64,000 bases of DNA, from positions 1,674,001 to 1,738,000 of the forward strand of contig NC_017506.1 in NCBI RefSeq assembly GCF_000166295.1, in the 5' to 3' direction. Shown here piece by piece: positions 1-8,179 of the stretch. Position 1 is the stretch's first letter; each line of letters starts with the position of its first letter. The DNA is from Marinobacter adhaerens HP15. Lineage in GTDB: Bacteria; Pseudomonadota; Gammaproteobacteria; Pseudomonadales; Oleiphilaceae. Under the pieces are notes generated by a model, which made no database searches, had not been told where the DNA came from, and was given only the letters and a program-made list of their open reading frames with translations. The position numbers were made by a program, and so were the translations under genes.

Positions 1-2
1 GC

Positions 3-194
3 ACAATGTTTGAGTTTGATCAGAAGAGCTACGCTATTTGTGACGGCGACATTCTGGAGTGGAACTTTGACGGATATAGCAAAGCTGATCCGGTTACGTT
101 TCCGGAGGAGGTTGATGTTTTGACTCCGCGTTCAGTGGTTAATGTTTTGTCTACTGAATTCAGACCGGAGTTTCATGTGAGCGCGGCATCGTAA
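3..194 (+). CDS. C-terminal fragment of unrecognised protein
   Basis: An open frame enters from the left edge and stops at 194. The first in-frame ATG is at 6, with no room for a ribosome binding site, so this is probably the tail of a gene starting before the window. The roughly 62 visible residues are acidic and aromatic-rich, with no motif I recognise. Base composition is AT-richer than the core genes, like the next two genes, which suggests membership of the same accessory patch. No function is assigned. Confidence 0.4.
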   Translation, partial: TMFEFDQKSYAICDGDILEWNFDGYSKADPVTFPEEVDVLTPRSVVNVLSTEFRPEFHVSAAS

Positions 195-280
195 ATGCCA
201 AGCTAAACCGAGGGATAGCGTTAGTGTTAATAGACTCAGAGTGCGCGCGTGCCTGGAACTCTTGGCTGGAAGCTTGAAAT

Positions 281-676
281 ATGAAACAGGGCTGCCCTTT
301 TTGCACCGTTGCTGAAACGCTTGATAAGGGCTCAATGCCGTCAAACGCATTGGCTCATATCCGCCTAGATGGCTTTCCGGTTTCTGAAGGCCATTTATTG
401 GTCGTCCCCAATCGCCACGCCGCCGATTGGTTTGATCTTACAGCTGCTGAACAACAAGCGATCATGGAATTAGTCGGGCAAGGAAAGCAGTGGCTCGAAG
501 AACGTTATCAGCCCGATGGCTACAATATCGGCATGAACTGTGGAACGGCGGCAGGGCAGACCGTTCTACACATGCATTGTCACCTGATCCCCAGGTATGC
601 GGGCGATCAGCCAGACCCACGTGGTGGCGTACGATGGGTCATCCCGGAGAAAGCGGATTACTGGAGTGGCCGGTGA
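281..676 (+). CDS. HIT-family nucleotide hydrolase/transferase
   Basis: This 131-residue protein has the histidine-triad signature HMHCHLIPRY near residues 96-106, matching H-x-H-x-H. It also has an N-terminal CPFC pair and the GFPVSEGHLLVVPNRH segment typical of HIT proteins. HIT enzymes hydrolyse or transfer nucleotides at phosphoramidate, adenylylated or dinucleoside-polyphosphate bonds. The length fits a single-domain HIT protein. Its stop (674-676) overlaps the GTG start of the next gene (673), so the two are translationally coupled and probably work together. The substrate cannot be told from sequence. Composition is AT-richer than the core genome around it, which suggests horizontal acquisition (inference). 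Confidence 0.85.
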   Translation: MKQGCPFCTVAETLDKGSMPSNALAHIRLDGFPVSEGHLLVVPNRHAADWFDLTAAEQQAIMELVGQGKQWLEERYQPDGYNIGMNCGTAAGQTVLHMHCHLIPRYAGDQPDPRGGVRWVIPEKADYWSGR

Positions 677-1980
677 GTTTGCTTGATTACGAGAAGCGCT
701 TCTCAACGCTCCGAGTGAACAGGGGTGCCGCTAATAAGAGCCCTCATAAAGTGGCCATGTTGCAGGCGGTGATGGATCTCGTTGAGTCGGGTGAAGTTGC
801 AAATAATCGTTTCTATTTTGACGACAACCTTAGAAGTCACTTTACCAAGCGCTTTCAAGAACTGGCGTCTCCTTCGGATCGGAACAATCCCCACTTACCG
901 TACTTCCATCTCCGAAGCGAAGGGTTTTGGCACCTCAAAGTTAGACCCGGTCAGCACGAGTCATATGCTCAACTTACAACGGCAACATCGCCGGGCGTCA
1001 TTGACGCTCACATTGACCACGCATTTCTTGAAGATGAGCTGTTTGAGCTGATGGGTAACCAGATTGGCCGCGAGCTTCTGAGATCAGCTCTCCTGGTTAA
1101 TCTTGATGACACGTCGATTCGTGAGCTCCTCAAACCTAAGCGTGGGGGCTGGGACTGGCTGGAGTGCGAGTTTCTAGTCAATGATTACGTAAAGATGTTG
1201 GAGAAAGAGCTCGCCGGGGCAAAATACAACAAGTCTGCACATCGCAGGGCTCTCCAACCCCGCCTGAATGGTCGCTCTGAGAGATCAATCGAGGACAAGC
1301 ATCAAAATGTAAGTGCCGTGTTATTGGAACTAGGACTTCCATACATCCCTGGCTACAAACCTTATTTCAACTACCAGAAACAGCTCAAATCCGTGGTTCT
1401 GTCTTATCTTGCCGGCCATCAAAAGCTCGTTGCGCACTTACACGTGGTCGCGGATACCGTTGCCGAAGAGCCGGAATATTATGACCGAGGCTGGGATTCG
1501 GTGTTTGATCCGGAACCTCCAGAGCGCATCCCTAATGTCGATGAGATCCGTCCCAGTTATCTTGCCAAGCACATCGATTTCTCTGAACGTGAGCGTCGCA
1601 ACCGTCAGTTGGGTGAGAGGGCGGAAGAATTCGTGCTTCGGATGGAGAAGCAGCGGCTCACTGCGCAAGGCAGGCCTGACCTGGCTGCGGAAGTTGAATG
1701 GTCGAGTAAAGACCGTGGCGACGGATTAGGTTTCGATATTCGGTCTTTTGACTCGAATGGGGATCAAGAGCGTTTCCTGGAGGTCAAGGCGACGAACTCA
1801 GGGAAATATTTGCCGTTTTTTATTAGCGAGAACGAGCGGGCATTTTCCAATGACTATTCAGACGCTTTTCGTTTGTATCGGGTCTACGAATTTACTACTG
1901 CTCCGAAATTTTTCATCTTGCCAGGGTCGATTGAGCAACATGTGCATTTGTTGCCGCAAAATTACAGAGCTCGGTTTTAA
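673..1980 (+). CDS. Sulfur-binding-like plus DUF3883 protein, candidate type IV restriction enzyme
   Basis: About 435 residues from the GTG at 673, which overlaps the HIT stop codon. The frame is open further upstream, but only inside the HIT gene. The N-terminal 100 residues (FSTLRVNRG, SPHKVAMLQAVMDL, PYFHLRSEGFWHL) resemble the sulfur-binding domain of ScoMcrA-type enzymes that recognise phosphorothioated DNA. The middle (SAVLLELGLPYIPGYKP) is a segment I associate with the same enzymes. The C-terminal ~110 residues match DUF3883 (NOV C-terminal, PD-(D/E)xK-like): GERAEEFVL, then GLGFDI, then FLEVKAT, giving plausible catalytic D and ExK. Inference: a modified-DNA-dependent restriction enzyme paired with the HIT protein. 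No Dnd/Ssp modification genes are visible. Confidence 0.7.
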   Translation: MSLLDYEKRFSTLRVNRGAANKSPHKVAMLQAVMDLVESGEVANNRFYFDDNLRSHFTKRFQELASPSDRNNPHLPYFHLRSEGFWHLKVRPGQHESYAQLTTATSPGVIDAHIDHAFLEDELFELMGNQIGRELLRSALLVNLDDTSIRELLKPKRGGWDWLECEFLVNDYVKMLEKELAGAKYNKSAHRRALQPRLNGRSERSIEDKHQNVSAVLLELGLPYIPGYKPYFNYQKQLKSVVLSYLAGHQKLVAHLHVVADTVAEEPEYYDRGWDSVFDPEPPERIPNVDEIRPSYLAKHIDFSERERRNRQLGERAEEFVLRMEKQRLTAQGRPDLAAEVEWSSKDRGDGLGFDIRSFDSNGDQERFLEVKATNSGKYLPFFISENERAFSNDYSDAFRLYRVYEFTTAPKFFILPGSIEQHVHLLPQNYRARF

Positions 1981-2163
1981 TTCGAAATATTGCCAGTCGC
2001 CTTGTTCGAAGGTAGAAAACTCTAGCAGCCATGCGCTGATCCCAATAGACACGTCGCAGTGATAGTGCCTATCAGGCCAATAATAGTCCGTTACCTTTTT
2101 GCCGAAAGAAGGGTCAGAACCTTATATCACTGGGACAACACAATCTCCACGGGAAGTTCATTC

Positions 2164-4614
2164 ATGCAAAACGTTCGCATCGCCATCGTTGGCGCCGGCC
2201 TGGCGGGTTTATATGCCGCTTATGTCCTGGAGAAAAAGGGCGTCAAAGACTATATCGTTCTTGAGGCGAGGGACGTTCTTGGTGGGCGTATTGCGTCTAC
2301 GATCCACGCTGAGGGTCAACCTGATGTGTCGGGTGAGGGCTTCGATCTGGGGCCCGCCTGGTTCTGGCCTGCATTCCAGACCGATATGGCGCAGCTGGTG
2401 GATGAGCTCGGGTTAGAGACCTTTGAGCAATTTGAAACCGGCGATATGCTTCTGGAACGTTCATCCAATCAGCCTCCTGAGCGAACGGCCGGGTACGTCA
2501 ACTCTCCACCTTCAATGCGAATCGCCGGTGGCATGTATTCGCTCATTGATGCGTTGTATCAGCGGCTTGATCCAGCGCGTGTTGTGACGGGCCAAACGGT
2601 TCGCAGCCTGCGCATTTCAGAGCCCTCTATCGAGCTACTGACCGAAGATGCTCAAAGCCAAAGTGTGAGCTACAGTGCGGACCATGTGTTGCTGGCAATG
2701 CCGCCCCGATTGGTTGAGTCTCAGCTAACGTTTTCGCCTGCCTTACCGGATGAACTTGCCAGGCAATGGCAGGCGACAGATACCTGGATGGCCCCTCACG
2801 CAAAATACATTGCCGTGTTTGATCAGCCTTTCTGGCGAGCGCAAGGGTTATCCGGTGAGGCTCGAAGTGCCGTTGGGCCCATGGTTGAGATTCATGATGC
2901 CTCCACTCAGGGAGGGAAGGCGGCCTTGTTTGGTTTCCTGGGTGAGCCTGCGGACGTGCGCCGTCGTGTTTCTGAGGAAGAGCTTATGACTGCGTGCCGC
3001 ACACAGTTCGTGCGACTGTTTGGTGCGCAAGCGGAGAATCCAGAGGCGGAATTTATCAAGGACTGGGCTAAAGAGATTTACACCGCGACCCATACAGATG
3101 AAAGATCCTCTGGCAATCACCCTACACCTGCCTTGTCGCCGAGCTCAGGTGCATGGGCTGACCGATTAACCGGCATTGGCAGTGAGTGGTCTCGTGAGTT
3201 TACGGGCTATCTCGCCGGCGCTATTGATGCAGTAAATCGCGGTTTAGAACACAAAAACTCAAACCATCAGGATGATGCCATGCCCGAATCACCGCTTGCC
3301 CAACCTCTGAAGCTCCCTTGCGGAGCAGTCCTGCCGAACCGACTTGCCAAGGCTGCCATGACCGAGGGGCTGGCAGACAATCAGCTACACGCCACCCACC
3401 GCCATGAAACCCTCTATGGTCGCTGGTCCGATGGCGGGGCGGGGCTGTTGATTACTGGCAACGTGATGATTGATCACCGGGTGCTGGAGCGGCCGGGTAA
3501 CGTGGCGATTGATCCAGCGCCGGCTGAAGGCGAGCCGGAGGGTATGGCCCAGTTGCGTGCCTGGGCTGAAGCCGGCACCCGCAACGGCAACCATTTGTGG
3601 ATGCAGATTTCCCATGCTGGTCGCCAGTCGCCGCGTTACGTGACCACGCGCCCGATGGGGCCGTCGGAAGTCCAGCTATCGCTGATGGGCAACTATGCCC
3701 GCCCACGGGCGCTTTCGGAGCCGGAGATCCTCGACTTTATCCAGCGCTTTGCCAATGTGGCCCGGATCGCCAAAGAGGCGGGCTTCACCGGCGTTCAGGT
3801 GCACGGGGCCCATGGGTATCTGTTGTCGTCTTTTCTGTCTCCGGTGACCAACCAGCGCACCGATCGCTGGGGTGGATCGCTGGAGAACCGCGCCCGTTTC
3901 CTGCTCGAGGTGGTGCGGGCAACACGCGCCGCTGTGGGGCCGGAGTTTCCGGTGGCGGTAAAGCTGAATTCTGATGATTTCCGCAAGGGCGGTTTTACGC
4001 TTGATGAGTCCGTGAAGGTGGTGCGCTGGCTCAATGAGGAGGGTATTGATCTGCTGGAGGTTTCTGGCGGCACTTATGAGCAGCCGCGGCTGCTTGGCTA
4101 CAGCGGTGATGCCGACACGGCAAGCGATGGGCCGGCCATGCGGGAAAGCACTCGCAAGCGGGAGGCTTACTTCCTGGATTACGCCCAGACGATTCGCGAG
4201 GTGTGCGATTGCCCGCTGATGGTCACCGGTGGATTCCGGACGCGCGCGTTTATGGAAGAGGCAGTCGCCAATGGCGAAACTGACGTGATTGGCCTTGGCC
4301 GGCCGCTCTGCACGGATCCCGATACCCCCAAGGATCTGCTTGAAGGGCGCATTGATAAGACGGTTTGCCACGAAGACCACATCAAGCTGGCTCAACGAGG
4401 GTTTTTCTCGCCGGCGAGTCCGCTGATGCCGCTTAAAGTCATTAACGTGTTGGGCGGCCAGGCGTGGTACTACCAGCAGATTTTCCGGCTGGCGGATGAT
4501 GGTAAAGCTGATCCGGACCTGGGTATTTTCAAGGCCATTGGGGCTTACTTGAAGGACGAAATGGGCCAGGCCCGGCGGGTGAAAAAGGCCCGCCGCCAGA
4601 ACGGCGGGACCTGA
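2164..4614 (+). CDS. Amine oxidase / Old Yellow Enzyme read as one frame
   Basis: As read, one 816-residue frame. Residues 1-372 are a flavin amine-oxidase-like domain: FAD motif VGAGLAGLYAAY near the N-terminus, VLEARDVLGGR, and a C-terminal EFTGYLAGAIDA flavin-contact segment. Residues 373-816 are a complete Old Yellow Enzyme family NADH:flavin oxidoreductase: NRLAKAAMTEG, HAGRQ, GAHGYLLSSFLSP, RWGGSLENR, GLGRPLC. The chosen start, ATG 2164, places the FAD motif at the expected distance; the frame is open to 2059. The second half has its own ATG (3280) with AGGA seven bases upstream, and GC rises at that boundary. One extra A in the A5 run at 3253-3257 would stop the first half at 3273-3275. 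I therefore suspect two separate genes joined by a base-call error. Substrates are unknown. Confidence 0.75.
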   Translation: MQNVRIAIVGAGLAGLYAAYVLEKKGVKDYIVLEARDVLGGRIASTIHAEGQPDVSGEGFDLGPAWFWPAFQTDMAQLVDELGLETFEQFETGDMLLERSSNQPPERTAGYVNSPPSMRIAGGMYSLIDALYQRLDPARVVTGQTVRSLRISEPSIELLTEDAQSQSVSYSADHVLLAMPPRLVESQLTFSPALPDELARQWQATDTWMAPHAKYIAVFDQPFWRAQGLSGEARSAVGPMVEIHDASTQGGKAALFGFLGEPADVRRRVSEEELMTACRTQFVRLFGAQAENPEAEFIKDWAKEIYTATHTDERSSGNHPTPALSPSSGAWADRLTGIGSEWSREFTGYLAGAIDAVNRGLEHKNSNHQDDAMPESPLAQPLKLPCGAVLPNRLAKAAMTEGLADNQLHATHRHETLYGRWSDGGAGLLITGNVMIDHRVLERPGNVAIDPAPAEGEPEGMAQLRAWAEAGTRNGNHLWMQISHAGRQSPRYVTTRPMGPSEVQLSLMGNYARPRALSEPEILDFIQRFANVARIAKEAGFTGVQVHGAHGYLLSSFLSPVTNQRTDRWGGSLENRARFLLEVVRATRAAVGPEFPVAVKLNSDDFRKGGFTLDESVKVVRWLNEEGIDLLEVSGGTYEQPRLLGYSGDADTASDGPAMRESTRKREAYFLDYAQTIREVCDCPLMVTGGFRTRAFMEEAVANGETDVIGLGRPLCTDPDTPKDLLEGRIDKTVCHEDHIKLAQRGFFSPASPLMPLKVINVLGGQAWYYQQIFRLADDGKADPDLGIFKAIGAYLKDEMGQARRVKKARRQNGGT
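3269..3282 (+). promoter_or_regulatory. Internal SD and ATG of the Old Yellow Enzyme half
   Basis: AGGA at 3269-3272 lies seven bases before ATG 3280. From that ATG the protein reads exactly as a normal full-length OYE (444 residues). This is the natural start if the upstream amine oxidase is a separate gene ending at 3275. Confidence 0.5.
4582..4608 (-). terminator. Rho-independent terminator of the Gfo/Idh/MocA gene
   Basis: Read on the minus strand, CCCGCCG (4608-4602) pairs with CGGCGGG (4595-4589) around a six-base loop. Two C residues and then TTTTT (4586-4582) follow. It sits just past the stop of the minus-strand oxidoreductase, inside the 3' end of the convergent OYE coding region. 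Confidence 0.6.
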
Positions 4615-4620
4615 GAACAC

Positions 4621-5667
4621 TTACAAGGAGATAACGGCGCCGTTTGATTCCGCTGATTCGAACAGCGCCGACATCACCCGATGACAGGCCAAGCTGCGCT
4701 TGGGCCATTGATCGTCTATCTCGCCAGTCAGAATGATGTTCGAGAACTTCTCAACCAGCTTCACCACGTGGTCACAGGGCTCTACCTCTTGCTCTGTGTC
4801 TTTGCCATCGGCATCACCCAGCACGTAGTGCGAGCTACCGGTGAAGCGTTCACCGTAGGCCGCGAAATTCCCGGTTCTACCCTGGCCACCCACCAGGTCG
4901 TCGATGCGTATCAGGCCAGCGTCGCCAACCGTTTCTACCTGCGATCGATGAGCGAGTTCGCAGCCTGCATCAAAGGTGGCCATTCGGCCATCAGAGAACC
5001 AGAGGGTGCCGCCACAGGCGACGATGGTGTCGATGGAGTTCTTGGAGACGAACGTCATCTGTACGCGTTCAGGCAGTTCGTAACCAAAGCTCCACATAGT
5101 GGCGCTGATCGGGTACCAACCCTGGTCGCCAAAGCAGCCCATGGGTTCCCGAGACTTGTCGGTTCGGCCATTGCCACCTTCGTACCATTCCTTGTTGGGG
5201 GCCTTGAAGGTGAAGGCACTGGTTACTCGACGCACGTCGCCAATATCGCCATTGGCAATGCGCTGCTCGATGTCTTGCGTGCGGTTGCTGTGCAGCCACA
5301 TGGTTCCATCCATGAACTGCACGCCGTTTTCTTTGCAGACGTCGATGGCCTCTTCAATGCCGTCGGCCAACGGCTTCTCGGCGTACACGTGCTTGCCTGC
5401 GCGGGCGGCTTTCTTGATCCATTCGTTCCGAAGAGCCGTGGGGACCGGAATGTAAACCCCGTCGATACTCTCATCCGCCAGAAGTTCATCGTAGGAGCCG
5501 AGCGCCTGCGGTACATCGTGCTCGTCTGCCCAGGCCTGGGCCCGATCGAGGGACCGACTTGCCACCGCAACAACGTCGGCATTTTCCGCATCGTGCATTC
5601 CAGCCACGACCTTGGTGGCAATTTCGGCGGTGCCTATGATGCCCCACCGGACTTTGCGATTTTCCAT
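4621..5667 (-). CDS. Gfo/Idh/MocA-family NAD(P)-dependent oxidoreductase
   Basis: 348 residues. The N-terminal Rossmann fold is marked by VRWGIIGTAEIA and VVAVASRS. The family's EKP motif is present (HVYAEKPLA, near residue 98), followed by the C-terminal alpha/beta domain. Such enzymes oxidise or reduce sugars, inositols, dihydrodiols or related polyols. The start has AAGGAG seven bases upstream. It lies 44 bases after the SDR gene on the same strand and may be the last gene of the CIA30/glycosylase/SDR group. Its substrate cannot be deduced. Confidence 0.85.
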   Translation of the reverse strand: MENRKVRWGIIGTAEIATKVVAGMHDAENADVVAVASRSLDRAQAWADEHDVPQALGSYDELLADESIDGVYIPVPTALRNEWIKKAARAGKHVYAEKPLADGIEEAIDVCKENGVQFMDGTMWLHSNRTQDIEQRIANGDIGDVRRVTSAFTFKAPNKEWYEGGNGRTDKSREPMGCFGDQGWYPISATMWSFGYELPERVQMTFVSKNSIDTIVACGGTLWFSDGRMATFDAGCELAHRSQVETVGDAGLIRIDDLVGGQGRTGNFAAYGERFTGSSHYVLGDADGKDTEQEVEPCDHVVKLVEKFSNIILTGEIDDQWPKRSLACHRVMSALFESAESNGAVISL

Positions 5668-5711
5668 GTTGGGTCTCCTTGAACAGGGTTGGCTTGGGGT
5701 GTGTGCTTACA

Positions 5712-6530
5712 CTAGCTGAACAGAATGCGCTGAATCGACCGGGGAATAAACCGGGTGATGAATTCGGCAGCGTAGGTCTGGGGTGTCACCAGGTATCGAG
5801 GTTTGGGCCGTGTCACCTCTGCAGCCTTGTAGATCTTTTGGGCAACATCCGACGCACTGGCGGTAAACGGCTTGATGCTGGCGCCTGGCGCGAGCGCGGC
5901 TTCCATGGCTTGGTATTTTTCCCGGTGCACTGCGCTGGCTCGCCCAAGCACGGGCTGTAACGCGGCCAGGGCATGTTCCCTGAACCGGGTTTTCACGGGC
6001 CCAGGGAGCACCAGCGAGACGCTTTCCAGGCTCTTGCTGCCCTGTTCATCAAACCAGAAGCTCTCATGGGCCGTGTTCATCGCGGATTTGGCGGCACAGT
6101 AGGCGCCTTTCATTTTCTGGGGCACGATCGAGAGCACGGAGCTTACGGCGATGACCCGCAAGGGTTTACCGTGTTGTTCGCAAAGCCTCAGGCACAGGGC
6201 GGCCAGTTTGATGGGGCCGAATACGTGGGTGCTGAATTGCTTTTGCCACATGGATTCGGAGAGGTCGCGAAGCGCGCCGAATTGCCCGTAACCGGAGTTG
6301 TTGACGAGAATAACCCGCTCGGCTGCCGCAATTTCTGCCTCCAGCGTGCCGGCAAGTCCTTCGATCTGCTCAAAAGACTCAATATCCAGCGCCAGCTCCA
6401 GGTCGGCAGACTCGACGCCGGTTGGCTTTCGCGACAGGGCGACAACCCTGCAGCCGTTGCGGGCAAAGAGGGTACAGGCCTCGTTGCCAATGCCTGCGCT
6501 GGCGCCGGTTATCAGGGCGAGTTTGGTCAT
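5712..6530 (-). CDS. Short-chain dehydrogenase/reductase (SDR)
   Basis: 272 residues of classical SDR layout: LALITGASAGIG cofactor-binding motif at the N-terminus, VNNSGYG, catalytic Ser (VSSVLS), and YCAAKSA (Tyr-x-x-x-Lys). The ATG at 6530 is preferred because GGGG lies nine bases upstream; an ATG five codons earlier (6545) would overlap the glycosylase gene and has no SD. The C-terminus, rich in Arg and hydrophobic residues (FITRFIPRSIQRILFS), could contact a membrane. It is packed four bases behind the HhH-GPD gene, indicating one operon. Substrate unknown. Confidence 0.88.
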   Translation of the reverse strand: MTKLALITGASAGIGNEACTLFARNGCRVVALSRKPTGVESADLELALDIESFEQIEGLAGTLEAEIAAAERVILVNNSGYGQFGALRDLSESMWQKQFSTHVFGPIKLAALCLRLCEQHGKPLRVIAVSSVLSIVPQKMKGAYCAAKSAMNTAHESFWFDEQGSKSLESVSLVLPGPVKTRFREHALAALQPVLGRASAVHREKYQAMEAALAPGASIKPFTASASDVAQKIYKAAEVTRPKPRYLVTPQTYAAEFITRFIPRSIQRILFS

Positions 6531-6534
6531 TGCA

Positions 6535-7377
6535 TCAATCCCCAATCCAGTTGGCTTTATCTACAATGCGCTTCAGCTTGTAGCCGAGAAACCGATACTT
6601 GCCCCAGTGTTGAAAAGCGCTTTGGGCGTACTTCGGGTCAAACCCTTGTTGGCGCAGATAGGCGCTGACTTCGGAGTCGACCGGCAGCGTCTCAAAATTT
6701 CTCATCAGCATCATGGTGTGAGAAGCAGCATAGGGGCCGATGCCTTTCAGGGAAATCAGGTAGTCGTAGTCGACCATGTCACCATGGGCAGAACCATCGG
6801 TCTGGATGGCTTGATCCTGGAGTAATTGATCGGTCACCGTGTCGACGGTCCGGGCTCTGAACCCCAGCTTGCACTCGTCGGCCAATCGCTCGGGGCCAAT
6901 CCTCTGGATTTCCTCGGGTTCAGGGAAAAGGCCGTCGCCCAGGGCAACCAGGGAGGCGACCATGGATTTGGTCTGCTTCCAGGTGGTGTTGATGGTGCAA
7001 ACCGTTTTAATAAGATCCTCAAAGAAGGTGTCGCCGCGCAGGAATCGGCCGCCACCGGATCGTATAAAGCGGGCAATGTCCGGATCGTTCCTGTCGCAGA
7101 GCGCAAGAAACTCTGAGGGATCCCAGTCGAGCTGCAGCCATCGGGCGACGCTTTCGGAAACCGCGGCGGTGCTGGATGAGGAGGTTTCGATAACAAGCTG
7201 ATCTTCAGAGTGCTGGTGGACCCGGGCCCATGCCGCGTTCTCGCCAATCCTAACCGTTCGCTCAAGACGCTCACCGTCCCAGTGCCAGGGCGCAAGCTGA
7301 CACCAACCGTGGCTTTCTACCGTCATGCGCAGGTTGAATGGCTGCCGCAGGTCCAGGGCAAAGGTTTGTGTAGTCAT
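6535..7377 (-). CDS. HhH-GPD superfamily DNA glycosylase-like protein
   Basis: 280 residues. The C-terminal half has a helix-hairpin-helix (LKGIGPYAASHTMM, about residues 215-228) followed by the Asp expected for catalysis (LPVDSEV), as in AlkA/OGG-type glycosylases that excise damaged bases. The N-terminal ~100 residues resemble the beta domain of AlkA/OGG1-type enzymes. No Cys cluster for an Fe-S centre is seen, unlike MutY or Nth. It follows the CIA30 gene by 16 bases and precedes the SDR by four. The lesion specificity is not readable from sequence. Confidence 0.75.
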   Translation of the reverse strand: MTTQTFALDLRQPFNLRMTVESHGWCQLAPWHWDGERLERTVRIGENAAWARVHQHSEDQLVIETSSSSTAAVSESVARWLQLDWDPSEFLALCDRNDPDIARFIRSGGGRFLRGDTFFEDLIKTVCTINTTWKQTKSMVASLVALGDGLFPEPEEIQRIGPERLADECKLGFRARTVDTVTDQLLQDQAIQTDGSAHGDMVDYDYLISLKGIGPYAASHTMMLMRNFETLPVDSEVSAYLRQQGFDPKYAQSAFQHWGKYRFLGYKLKRIVDKANWIGD

Positions 7378-7393
7378 GGCCGGTTGAGCTCCA

Positions 7394-7921
7394 TCAGTAC
7401 AGAACCCAGTCCTGCATCTTCAGTTGAAATTCACCAGCCTGTCGCCCTGATACGAAAAGGCTGACTGAAGCCAGGTACGAAAGATTCAGGGCTGCCTCAT
7501 CGCTCAATGTTTTGCCGCGCCACGTAGGGATGAATTCACTGAACGGCAGGCGTATGCGGCTCCAGTCCTCTGTATCAGGTGTGAATGCATGCTGATAAAC
7601 AATGCTTCGCCGGTTGGTGCTATTGCGAAGGCCGATCTTGTAGGTTTTTCCGTCGGCTTTTGCCAGCAATTCGATTCCTGTGAAATCGGTAGCATCGACG
7701 GGTTCTGGCAAGTCTGCTTTGACAGAGGCAAAGCCGCCGCCGTTATCCAACCGCACAATGCCATGGAAGAGGCCGACTCCTTCGTCAGAATGAATCAGCT
7801 CGCCATCAGACTGTCCGCCCATGACCTGGTCACCAAGGGAGTCCCATTGCAAGCGCTGGCCCTTGGTATCGAACGTAACCAGGGTATGATTGCCGCGGCT
7901 GTTACTGTGCATGTCTTTCAT
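7394..7921 (-). CDS. CIA30-family protein
   Basis: 175 residues with the CIA30/NDUFAF1-like galactose-binding-type fold: WDSLGDQVMGGQSDG near the N-terminus, FHGIVRLDNGGGFASVK, and a C-terminal ASVSLFVSGRQAGEFQL. Bacterial members are small soluble proteins of unclear role; the mitochondrial homologue assists complex I assembly. It is the first gene of the minus-strand group. An alternative ATG lies three codons downstream (7912). Confidence 0.8.
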   Translation of the reverse strand: MKDMHSNSRGNHTLVTFDTKGQRLQWDSLGDQVMGGQSDGELIHSDEGVGLFHGIVRLDNGGGFASVKADLPEPVDATDFTGIELLAKADGKTYKIGLRNSTNRRSIVYQHAFTPDTEDWSRIRLPFSEFIPTWRGKTLSDEAALNLSYLASVSLFVSGRQAGEFQLKMQDWVLY

Positions 7922-8029
7922 TGGCTTTCCTTTACGCGCTTTGCAAAGACTTAGGGTAGCATTCTGGATTTAAAGCCCCCGATACAGTAAGCGCATGATG
8001 ACGTTACACTATCTGCCAAACCTACGTTT

Positions 8030-8053
8030 ATAAACACAGTTCAGAGTGTTTAT
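8030..8053. promoter_or_regulatory. 24-bp dyad upstream of the mks operon
   Basis: ATAAACAC (8030-8037) and GTGTTTAT (8046-8053) are perfect inverted copies separated by eight bases. The element lies in the 258-base gap between the divergent CIA30 and mksB genes, about 125 bases before the mksB start. Its size and symmetry suit a dimeric regulator, or it could be an RNA hairpin. I see nothing else recognisable in this gap. Confidence 0.45.
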
Positions 8054-8179
8054 TATGCGGGTGGTCTGCAAATGTTCGCGACGGTGGCGGCCTCGCTCGT
8101 TGGCGGAGGGGCATCTTTATGGCCCTCGCAGAGACCTTCCGGGCAACCGGCAAATTCATGGAACAGGAGATGATTCTGG

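Noticed and set aside
1..3280. Prophage or integrative element
   Set aside because: No integrase, structural phage gene, tRNA or flanking repeat is visible.
3676..4620. 314-residue minus-strand open frame
   Set aside because: Antisense to the OYE half, with no family motif; a shadow frame of high-GC coding sequence.
4681..5682. 333-residue plus-strand open frame
   Set aside because: Antisense to the Gfo/Idh/MocA gene, which has clear family motifs and an SD.
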